Positions 1 to 6,048 of a stretch of DNA of 18,456 nucleotides are shown here, one piece after another. How positions within the stretch are numbered: the stretch's first letter is position 1; each line of letters starts with the position of its first letter. The stretch lies in contig DKBB01000207.1 of assembly GCA_002451015.1 (NCBI GenBank), forward strand, positions 25,406-43,861, read 5' to 3'. The translations under genes were made by a program, and so were the position numbers. Below the pieces are notes generated by a model that saw nothing but the letters and a program-made list of their open reading frames with translations, ran no database searches and was not told where the DNA came from. Source of the DNA: Acidobacteria bacterium UBA6911 (GTDB taxonomy: Bacteria > Acidobacteriota > UBA6911).

Positions 1-1
1 G

Positions 2-181
2 ACCATGGTTCTGCTGCAGTTGGCATTTACCTATGCCCCCCTGATGAACAGAATTTTCCAAAGCAGGCCCATAGATGCCGAGGAATGGATGGTTATACTC
101 GCTTCAGGGATTGTCGTTTACCTGCTCGCGGAAGCGGACAAATGGAGATTTCGGCGTAAGGAGGGGGATAGGGTCCTGTAA
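2..181 (+). CDS. Cation-transporting P-type ATPase, C-terminal end only (5' cut by window edge)
   Basis: Only the last 59 residues are in the window, in frame 2, ending at TAA 179-181. They contain the end of one membrane segment (VLLQLAFTYAPLMNRIF), a short loop (QSRPIDAEEW), a second membrane segment (MVILASGIVVYLLAEADKW) and a basic cytoplasmic tail (RFRRK). The pattern 'Q-x-F-T-Y-x-P-x-M-N-x-x-F' followed by a final helix and a Lys/Arg-rich end is the usual C-terminus (cation ATPase C domain) of Ca2+/H+/Na+-type P-type pumps. The phosphorylation motif DKTGT and the other catalytic parts lie outside the window, so the ion cannot be named. It converges on the URO-D-like gene and is probably unrelated to the sugar genes. 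An ATG at 5-7 is internal, not a start. Confidence 0.75.
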   Translation, partial: TMVLLQLAFTYAPLMNRIFQSRPIDAEEWMVILASGIVVYLLAEADKWRFRRKEGDRVL

Positions 182-243
182 CGGGAGCATACCGGCGGCA
201 AAGCGGGAACATTTTGCCAGCGGGGTGTACATGCGTTTAGGAA

Positions 244-271
244 CGGCTGCGTACGGATAGTATTGCAGCCG
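244..271 (+). terminator. Hairpin in the convergent gap, possible weak terminator
   Basis: A perfect 7-bp stem, CGGCTGC (244-250) with GCAGCCG (265-271), has a 14-nt loop and lies 62 bases after the ATPase stop codon. No T-run follows, so it is not a classical intrinsic terminator. The rest of the 182-372 gap holds no gene. Close to the end of the opposing gene there is a second, imperfect hairpin, CCGGGGA (353-359) with TCCCGG (363-368). Confidence 0.3.
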
Positions 272-372
272 CTATCGCTAAAATTCGAAATGATTGCCGT
301 AGCCGGTTTATCCCCGTTCGCGGCCGACCGTAGTAAGTATCCGCGGGCAAAGCCGGGGAATCTCCCGGGGGA

Positions 373-1707
373 TTAGGTGTAAACGCCGTACTCTTTGGAG
401 AAATCGATCATGGCCCGGACGGTTTCTTCTTTGGCGTCATCGAGCTGGGTGCCCGAACATAGAATGTAGCCCCCGTCCTTGCCGCAGTAATCGATCAGGT
501 CCCTGCAGCAGTTCTTTACCTGTTCAGCCGTACCGGTCGCAATCAGGGTGATCGGTACGTTGCCCATGATGCAGCTGTGACCTCCCAGGGCGTCTTTGGC
601 TTTATGCATGTCGGTCCGGTCGAAGAACCAAAGGACGGAGGCTTCGGGGAGTTCCGTAAGATAGTCAAGCCTCTGGTCATAGGTTCCTTCGGCAAACGGC
701 GCCGGTATCAATCCCTCATCGATCATATCCAGCATGGTCTGCTTGAAAGTCGGCCAGTAGAACTTTTCGAACTGCTTCCTGGAGATATGGGTGTCGTCCC
801 CCTTGTGCAGCGGCATCAGGATGATAGGGGATTCGCCCAGCGGAACGTCCGGTACCGGAATCAGCTCCAGGATTTTTTCGCTGGCGGCCAGAACCTTTTC
901 CGGGCAGCGGTACAGGTCCATCATAATGCCGCGTGTTCCGCGCAGCGTGTCGCCTAGAACATCGAAGGGGGCGGCTCCGAACCCGGTCGACAAGCGCGGG
1001 AATCCCATGGCCTGAATGCGGGCCGACGCTTCCATGGTTATCTTCAGTGGATACAGGGACTGTTCGGCGGCTTTTTTCATAATATCCAGGGCTTTTTGAA
1101 CCTCGGGATCCAGGAAGGGGAAGATGAACCGTGTCCCGATCTGGATTCCGTCGCTACCGAAGTGCGTCAGTTTCTCGAGGCCGGTCAGGTTGCCGTACAT
1201 GCGCGGCAGGAATCGGCGCAATACGAAATTGGACGGATCGCAGAGAAAATCGGGATATTCATCAGCCTTCATGTATTCCTGTTCCACGAACTGGTATTGA
1301 ACGTCGTCGGGAAGGCCGCATCCGGCCCATTTCATGTTGGTCTGTCCCAGCAGTTCCATGGATGATCCGGACATCATAAAGAGCGCGGCGGAACTGTCGG
1401 GTTCGAAATCCCTGTGAAATTGCACGGCGGCCTCAACCGCCTCCGGCCACCGGTCGTACATGGTGGCTTTCTGTGGAACTCCGGCGCGTCGATAGATGAA
1501 TGCCCCTCCCAGGCCGGCGACAGGCACGCGGGCCGGGATTTTTTTAAGCTCCAGGGCGTCCTTGAAAAGGCTAGCCCGTTCCTGATATTTCGACTTGGCT
1601 TCCGGATTTTCGAACTGAATGTGGTTTCCGCTGACCCATGCATCCATTCTGATTTTTCGTTTTTCTTCCGCGCTGAGTGAACTCCAATTTTCTGGCTTTT
1701 CCGGCAT
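373..1707 (-). CDS. URO-D superfamily protein (MtaA/CmuA-like), putative methyltransferase, long form
   Basis: This 444-residue protein belongs to the uroporphyrinogen-decarboxylase fold family but is much longer than true HemE (about 350). It matches the long URO-D-like group: N-terminal 'LSAEEKRKIRMDAWVSG', then PEAKSKYQERA, the central 'HKGDDTHISRKQF.KFYWPTF' block and a C-terminal 'GNVPITLIATGTAEQVKNCC...GGYILCSGTQLDDAKEE'. Relatives of this fold transfer methyl groups to or from corrinoid proteins or coenzyme M rather than make haem. No clear MtaA-type His-x-Cys zinc site is evident. The start at 1707 is chosen because AAGGAGAG sits 5 nt upstream; a longer reading from 1887 would run into the ROK gene. 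It is the last gene of the minus-strand run with uxaC, transporter and kinase (145 bp after the kinase stop), which suggests a role in sugar-acid use, perhaps removal of a methyl ether. That role is inference. Confidence 0.8.
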   Translation of the reverse strand: MPEKPENWSSLSAEEKRKIRMDAWVSGNHIQFENPEAKSKYQERASLFKDALELKKIPARVPVAGLGGAFIYRRAGVPQKATMYDRWPEAVEAAVQFHRDFEPDSSAALFMMSGSSMELLGQTNMKWAGCGLPDDVQYQFVEQEYMKADEYPDFLCDPSNFVLRRFLPRMYGNLTGLEKLTHFGSDGIQIGTRFIFPFLDPEVQKALDIMKKAAEQSLYPLKITMEASARIQAMGFPRLSTGFGAAPFDVLGDTLRGTRGIMMDLYRCPEKVLAASEKILELIPVPDVPLGESPIILMPLHKGDDTHISRKQFEKFYWPTFKQTMLDMIDEGLIPAPFAEGTYDQRLDYLTELPEASVLWFFDRTDMHKAKDALGGHSCIMGNVPITLIATGTAEQVKNCCRDLIDYCGKDGGYILCSGTQLDDAKEETVRAMIDFSKEYGVYT

Positions 1708-1852
1708 GATTCTCTCCTTGACCTGATGTATCGTTGTTCCCGCTGATCGTCCCAGGAATAAGGATGCGCCCGGGAAGCTACTATTATCGGTTCCCTTTGT
1801 CGTATTGCAACCGTGAAATACCGCAGGATAGGGGCGTAGTAAAACTTTTCTG

Positions 1853-2959
1853 CTACATCTGCTCCAGCCTGTTGAGCGCAAATGCATAGGCGCCTATGGA
1901 TACAGCCTCGGAAGTGCCCAGTTGCGTCAAACCGATTCCGACACGCGGGAGTGCGTCGTAGTTAACTTTTTTATTGCCGCCCGGAACGGATATTTCCCGC
2001 ACCTCGCCTTTAAGAAAAACGTTAATTTGAGCCGGGTCCTGGAGGTTGAAGGCCGTCGAAGCCAGGCGACGGAACCGGTGTCCGGTGAAATTATTGTAAT
2101 AGTCGTTCAACTCGTCTACCAGAGCGGGCAGGAAAAGGGGCCACGCGGCTGCAATGCCGCCTCCGATAACGGCAAGTCCGTCGATAAGGGTCAGCGTATT
2201 GGCCATGGCATCTCCGGCGACTACGCCCAACTGGCGAAACGCTTCGATGGCGGCACCCCGGTTTCCGGGCTTTTTGCCCAGGCCGATGTCGCAGATATCC
2301 CTCGGTTCGGGAGCGGCGTCGAATTCGATGCCCGCGCTTTCGGCATATACCCGACGTACGGCACGGATGCTGCAGCCTTCTTCGGCGTTCATTTGCGGGT
2401 GCAGGCGATTGCGCAGCAGCCAGACCTCTCCGGAGATGGAGTTGTCTCCGGACAACAGTCGCCCCTCCGTTACGATGCCGCCGCCGAATCCGGTTCCCAG
2501 GGTGACTCCGAACAGGTTCCTATAGCGCTTGGGATTGCCGGCCTGTGCCAGGAGATCGTTTACGTAGGGGAGGAAGCCGGCAATGGCCTCTCCGTAGGCG
2601 AAAAGGTCCCCGTCGTTATTGATGAAAACCGGGACGCCGAAAAGGTCCCGAAGCATGGGGCCGAGGGCAATGCCACCGCGAAATCCGGGGAGGTTGCCCA
2701 GGTCTCCGATAATGCCGTTAGGATAATCCGCCGGTCCCGGGAAGGCGAAGCTGATTGCGGCCGGCAGTTCCGGGCACTGTTCCCGGATTTGGGTGAATCC
2801 GTCCACGATGTTTGCCAGGCATTTGTCGAGGTCGTCGCCTTCGGACGGCATCATAACCGGTCCTGCGATGACGGCGTTGCCGCGAATTGCAGAGAAACGA
2901 AAATTCGTTCCCCCGGCGTCCAGTGTCATAACAATCCGTTTGTCGTTGCTCGGATTCAT
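1853..2959 (-). CDS. ROK-family sugar kinase with lost zinc motif
   Basis: This is a 368-residue ROK (repressor/ORF/kinase) family protein without an N-terminal DNA-binding domain, so it should act as a cytoplasmic ATP-dependent sugar kinase. The phosphate-binding loop is MTLDAGGTNFR (residues 11-21). The expected catalytic Asp is D116 in FINNDGDLF, and a second ATP-binding Gly-rich motif is GVTLGTGFGGG (151-161). The usual ROK zinc site (GH...CGCGxxGCxE) is not recognisable: the corresponding stretch around 176-197 reads SGEVWLLRNRLHPQMN then AEEGCS, with one Cys left. The start at 2959 follows GGAGGAGA; a reading from 3199 would overlap the transporter. The gene lies 53 bp after the transporter and fits a kinase for the imported sugar or a uronate breakdown product. 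The substrate cannot be read from the sequence. Confidence 0.87.
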   Translation of the reverse strand: MNPSNDKRIVMTLDAGGTNFRFSAIRGNAVIAGPVMMPSEGDDLDKCLANIVDGFTQIREQCPELPAAISFAFPGPADYPNGIIGDLGNLPGFRGGIALGPMLRDLFGVPVFINNDGDLFAYGEAIAGFLPYVNDLLAQAGNPKRYRNLFGVTLGTGFGGGIVTEGRLLSGDNSISGEVWLLRNRLHPQMNAEEGCSIRAVRRVYAESAGIEFDAAPEPRDICDIGLGKKPGNRGAAIEAFRQLGVVAGDAMANTLTLIDGLAVIGGGIAAAWPLFLPALVDELNDYYNNFTGHRFRRLASTAFNLQDPAQINVFLKGEVREISVPGGNKKVNYDALPRVGIGLTQLGTSEAVSIGAYAFALNRLEQM

Positions 2960-3012
2960 CCCGGGATCTCCTCCGTGAAACTTGCCTTCTGTTTTGAAAG
3001 TGCGCTTTTCCC

Positions 3013-4197
3013 CTACGCGGCTTTTTCCGTCTCGTGGGCATAGGAAGTGTCTACAGGCTTTCCGTTGCCTTTTATGGACAGCAATAGGAGGTAGGCGAAA
3101 CACAGCGAGGGTACGATATAGGAAAATTGGTTCCATCCCAGATCGCGGAACCATCCCATGAACAGGGGCAGTATGGCACCGCCTGAGATTGCCATGCACA
3201 TCAGACCGCTGAGTTCATTCGCACATTCCGGTTTCTCTTCAATGGTGATGGAGAAAAGCATCGGCCAGATATTGGCAAAGCCCAATCCAGCTGCAATAAC
3301 CGCAGGAATCGCCAGCCAATGGAATCCGGTCATGAGCGCTCCCCCTCCGACGAGACCCAGGAGTGCCGATATGCGGAAACAGGTGCGCGGGCTCATGATG
3401 TGCAGCAGGGCTCCCCCCAGAAGGCGGCCGGCCGTAAGCAACAGGAAGAACAGGGAAGGGCCGTATCTGCCGGCTTCCTGCTCGCTCAGGCCGAATTCGA
3501 ACAATGTGGGTTTCAGGAAACGCGACATGCAGGATTCCGCACCGACGTAAAGGAATATTCCGATAACGGCCATGAGAAAAACAGGGTTTCCCAGAAGTTT
3601 CAGGCTCGACCCAATGCCAGGTGGTTTCTCGAGTTTCGTTTCATCGACCTTCAGGGCGGCTACGGCTATGAATGCCAGGATCATAAGGAAGCAGAATATA
3701 GGGAAGGCTCCGCGCCATCCCATGCTGCTGAAAAGGAATATGGCGGTGACCGCGCTTACCATGTAGGTGGATGCCGTGCTGCCGATGCCCTTGATGCCCT
3801 GGGCCAGGCTTAGATTGCGGCTGTAGGCTCCTTCTGGGCTTATATCCCGCATGATGGGATTCCCGGCGACCTGAAGAAGGGTTGTGCCGATACCCAGCAG
3901 GAAAATGCAGCCGAGAAGCAGTGGGAAACTCGGGGCGTGGAGGGATGGAATCAGGAGAGCGACAGCGTTCAATCCGAGACCCAGAAGCAGCAGTTTTTTC
4001 TTTCCTATGCGTGCGGCCAGCAGCCCACCCGGTAAGCTGAATATGGCGAATGCAATGAAAACGAAAAATGGCAGGAGGGTTGCTACTACGTTGCTGAGAT
4101 CGTAATCCTTTTTCACGCCGTCCGACATGGGGCCCATGGCATCGGCAAGCCCCATAAGAAAGAAGGCCAGGAAAATCGGAAGTGTTTTGAAGCGCAT
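3013..4197 (-). CDS. MFS sugar transporter, FucP/GluP-like
   Basis: This 394-residue, very hydrophobic protein has about 12 predicted membrane segments. It resembles the fucose/glucose/galactose:H+ symporter family (FHS): the segment 'LLGIGTTLLQVAGNPIM' around residue 100-116 corresponds to the family's 'LQVAANP' signature, and NLSLAQGIKGIGS follows in helix 5. The MFS loop 2-3 basic motif is present as GLLAARIGKKK. The gene starts at 4197 behind GGGAGGGA. It sits 109 bp after uxaC and 53 bp before the ROK kinase, all on one strand, so the imported substrate is probably glucuronate, a methylated glucuronate or a hexose. The choice between these is open. It would act in the cytoplasmic membrane. 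Confidence 0.88.
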   Translation of the reverse strand: MRFKTLPIFLAFFLMGLADAMGPMSDGVKKDYDLSNVVATLLPFFVFIAFAIFSLPGGLLAARIGKKKLLLLGLGLNAVALLIPSLHAPSFPLLLGCIFLLGIGTTLLQVAGNPIMRDISPEGAYSRNLSLAQGIKGIGSTASTYMVSAVTAIFLFSSMGWRGAFPIFCFLMILAFIAVAALKVDETKLEKPPGIGSSLKLLGNPVFLMAVIGIFLYVGAESCMSRFLKPTLFEFGLSEQEAGRYGPSLFFLLLTAGRLLGGALLHIMSPRTCFRISALLGLVGGGALMTGFHWLAIPAVIAAGLGFANIWPMLFSITIEEKPECANELSGLMCMAISGGAILPLFMGWFRDLGWNQFSYIVPSLCFAYLLLLSIKGNGKPVDTSYAHETEKAA

Positions 4198-4306
4198 TAC
4201 AATTCCCTCCCGGATGAGTTTGGGCGCGTGCGGTACCTACGATGGATGCATTGCGCCGAAATTTTCGAGAATAGTGAACGGGATTTATGGATAAAAACTA
4301 ATTGCA

Positions 4307-5722
4307 TTATAATTTGTAAGCGCTTTTCGGCAGTCGATAGGTAAGATCCATGGCTATTTCCTGCGCTTCCTCCTCTTCGATCCTGTGTTCCGCGGTGAGA
4401 CGGGCAAGGAAGGCACAATCAATCCGTCTTGCGATATCGTGGCGTGCCGGTATGGACGGGAACGCCCTCGTATCGTCGTTGAAGCCGACGGTGTTATAAA
4501 AACCCGCGGTTTCGGTTGTGCGTTCCCGGTAGAAGCGCATCCCTTCCGGGCTGTCGTAAAACCACCACGCCGGTCCCAGCTTGAGGGCAGGGTAATGACC
4601 TGCAAGCGGGGCCAGCTCCCTGGAGTAGGTCGCCTCGTCGAGTGTGAAAAGTATGACGGTCAGCCGGGGGTTGTTTCCGAAGCGGTCGAGCAAAGGTTTC
4701 AATGCCCGCACAAAATCCGTCGGCATGGGAATGTCCGCTCCCTTGTCCCTGCCGAAACCGCGAAAAAGCGAAGGATTATGGTCCCTCAGAGATCCGGGAT
4801 GGATTTGAAGGACCAGGCCGTCCTCGATACTCATCCGTGCCATTTCTGTCAGCATCTGCCCGCGAAATTCCTCGGCTTCGTTTGGGGTCGCCTTGCCGGC
4901 AAGAACTTTCTGCAGCAGAGCTTCGCACCGGGAACGGGGCAAGTCCTTCGTTGCTGCCGTCGCATGCCCATGGTCGGTTGCGGTCGCTCCCAGTTCGGCA
5001 AAATATTTGCGCCGGTTGGCCAGGGCCTGCAGATATCCGGACCAGGTCGTCGTGTCCTCCCCGGTGATCTCGCCGAGTCTTTCCACGTTTGGAGTAAAAT
5101 TCGGGTACTCGGGATCTACGACAGGATCGGGGCGAAACGTGGGGATGACACGGCCCTTCCATTCCGTGCCGCGCAGTTTCCGGTGGTGCGGCAGAAAATC
5201 CAGGGGAGAATCCGTTGTGGCCAGGACTTCAATATGAAAGCGCTCGTAAAGGGCGCGGGGCAGAAATTCCGGACTTGCCAGGCAGTCGGAGATACGGTCG
5301 TAAATCCGGTCGGCCGATTCCGGTGTGAAGCGTTCAGCGATGCCGAAAACTTCATGAAACACGTGGTCGAACCAGATCCGTGTGGGCGTGCCGCGAAACA
5401 GATACCAGTGCTCGGCAAAAAGGCCCCAGATCTTCCTTGGGTCGGTTTCCACCGCCTGCCCGTCGGTCCTGGAAATGCCCAGGGATTCCAGCGGGACACC
5501 CTGGCTGTAAAGCATGCGGAAAACGTAATGGTCGGGAATGACGAGCAGTGCGGCCGGATCGGGAAAGGGTGTATTTTCTGCGAACCATCGAGGGTCGGTG
5601 TGTCCGTGGGGACTGATAATGGGGAGGTCCCGAACGGTTTGGTATAAACGGCGGGCTATGGCACGCTGCGCCGGCTCGGACGGAAACAACCGATCTTCAT
5701 GTAATGAAGTGACTTGAGTCAT
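4307..5722 (-). CDS. uxaC: Glucuronate isomerase (uronate isomerase), EC 5.3.1.12
   Basis: This 471-residue protein has the usual length for UxaC, which interconverts D-glucuronate and D-fructuronate (and D-galacturonate and D-tagaturonate) as the first cytoplasmic step of hexuronate breakdown. It shows the metal-binding His-x-His motif at the start of the TIM barrel (ISPHGHTDP, His39 and His41), the block DHYVFRMLYSQG, the segment WYLFRGTPTRIWFDHVF, and the C-terminal GFNDDTRAFPSIPARHD motif. The PHGHTDP version differs from the E. coli-type DYHCHL. It is the promoter-proximal gene of the minus-strand operon. The ribosome site is modest (AAGGGGCG, about 11 nt upstream). Together with the GH115 glucuronidase it gives a direct route for glucuronic acid released from xylan. 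UxuB and UxuA are not in the window. Confidence 0.95.
   Translation of the reverse strand: MTQVTSLHEDRLFPSEPAQRAIARRLYQTVRDLPIISPHGHTDPRWFAENTPFPDPAALLVIPDHYVFRMLYSQGVPLESLGISRTDGQAVETDPRKIWGLFAEHWYLFRGTPTRIWFDHVFHEVFGIAERFTPESADRIYDRISDCLASPEFLPRALYERFHIEVLATTDSPLDFLPHHRKLRGTEWKGRVIPTFRPDPVVDPEYPNFTPNVERLGEITGEDTTTWSGYLQALANRRKYFAELGATATDHGHATAATKDLPRSRCEALLQKVLAGKATPNEAEEFRGQMLTEMARMSIEDGLVLQIHPGSLRDHNPSLFRGFGRDKGADIPMPTDFVRALKPLLDRFGNNPRLTVILFTLDEATYSRELAPLAGHYPALKLGPAWWFYDSPEGMRFYRERTTETAGFYNTVGFNDDTRAFPSIPARHDIARRIDCAFLARLTAEHRIEEEEAQEIAMDLTYRLPKSAYKL
4315..4328. promoter_or_regulatory. Possible LacI-type/cre-like operator in the uxaC 3' end
   Basis: The 14-mer TGTAAGCGCTTTTC, centred on the palindrome AAGCGCTT (4318-4325), resembles operators bound by LacI/CcpA-family regulators. 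It lies inside the last codons of uxaC and about 120 bp upstream of the transporter start, so it could control an internal promoter for the downstream genes. It also simply encodes Lys-Ser-Ala near the C-terminus, so chance is a serious alternative. No LacI-family gene is in the window. Confidence 0.2.
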
Positions 5723-5765
5723 TCCGGATCAATCGCCCCTTGTGTGTTTTGAGATCAAGACAATC

Positions 5766-5795
5766 AGTAGAAACCGATTCAGGTGAGGAAGTCAA
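5766..5795 (-). promoter_or_regulatory. Candidate sigma70-type promoter of the uxaC operon
   Basis: Read on the minus strand, TTGACT (5795-5790) is followed after 18 bases by TCTACT (5771-5766), which lies about 44 bases before the uxaC start. The -35 box matches five of six consensus positions and the -10 box four of six. It is the best pair found by eye in the gap, but it is unverified. Confidence 0.3.
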
Positions 5796-6020
5796 CAGCA
5801 GACTGGCTTTCGAAAAATTACTTGAAAGAATTTCTTCATGAAATTTCCAAGGATGCCCGGATGGATTTTGGGGCAGGTGAAAGACCGAGGGGTTTTTATA
5901 TTTCCGCAGTGCTGCAAACGCCGCCTTTGAATACTCCCTATAGTGCGTTCTGTTCCGGCAAAAGCAGGTGCAATGCTTCTTAATAAAAGATGATTTTGTA
6001 GTAAGATTGAGTTAAATAAC

Positions 6021-6027
6021 GGAGGAA
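6021..6027 (+). promoter_or_regulatory. Ribosome binding site that points to an AUC start at 6034
   Basis: GGAGGAA is the only strong ribosome site ahead of the NTT-HEAT gene. The first standard start codon in frame, TTG at 6049, lies 23 bases from the GGAGG core, which is too far. An in-frame ATC at 6034 lies at ideal spacing (8 bases) and would add IRERI-type residues that fit the family N-terminus. An in-frame TAA at 6013-6015 excludes earlier starts. Confidence 0.55.
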
Positions 6028-6048
6028 AAACCAATCCGAGAACGCATA

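Larger units (their letters stand above)
5723..6033. other. Divergent intergenic region between uxaC and the NTT-HEAT gene
   Basis: About 310 bases without a convincing gene. It is AT-rich near its right end and should hold the promoters of both divergent units. A partly palindromic stretch, TGAAAGAATTTCTTCA, occurs around 5823-5838. Short open frames in it have no coding character (for example a Cys/Arg-rich reading on the minus strand). No tRNA, transposase or attachment site was recognised. The only strong signals are the candidate uxaC promoter and the ribosome site at 6021-6025. Confidence 0.6.

Noticed and set aside
75..260. 61-residue frame near the left edge
   Set aside because: Overlaps the P-type ATPase end in another frame and has no coding character.
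1708..1887. N-terminal extension of the URO-D-like gene to 1887
   Set aside because: It would overlap the ROK gene end and ignore the good AAGGAGAG site in front of 1707; the extra residues have no family match.
1922..3043. 373-residue open frame on the plus strand opposite the ROK gene
   Set aside because: It mirrors a GC-rich coding gene with strong family motifs on the minus strand; the plus-strand reading has no recognisable domain and no ribosome site.
2960..3199. N-terminal extension of the ROK gene to 3199
   Set aside because: It overlaps the transporter by nearly 190 bases and bypasses the GGAGGAGA site before 2959.
4385..5647. 420-residue open frame on the plus strand opposite uxaC
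   Set aside because: Shadow frame of a clear UxaC; composition rich in Arg/Gly/Cys without any motif.
5792..6034. 80-residue minus-strand frame in the uxaC/NTT gap
   Set aside because: No motif or ribosome site; its residues look like translated non-coding AT-rich DNA.
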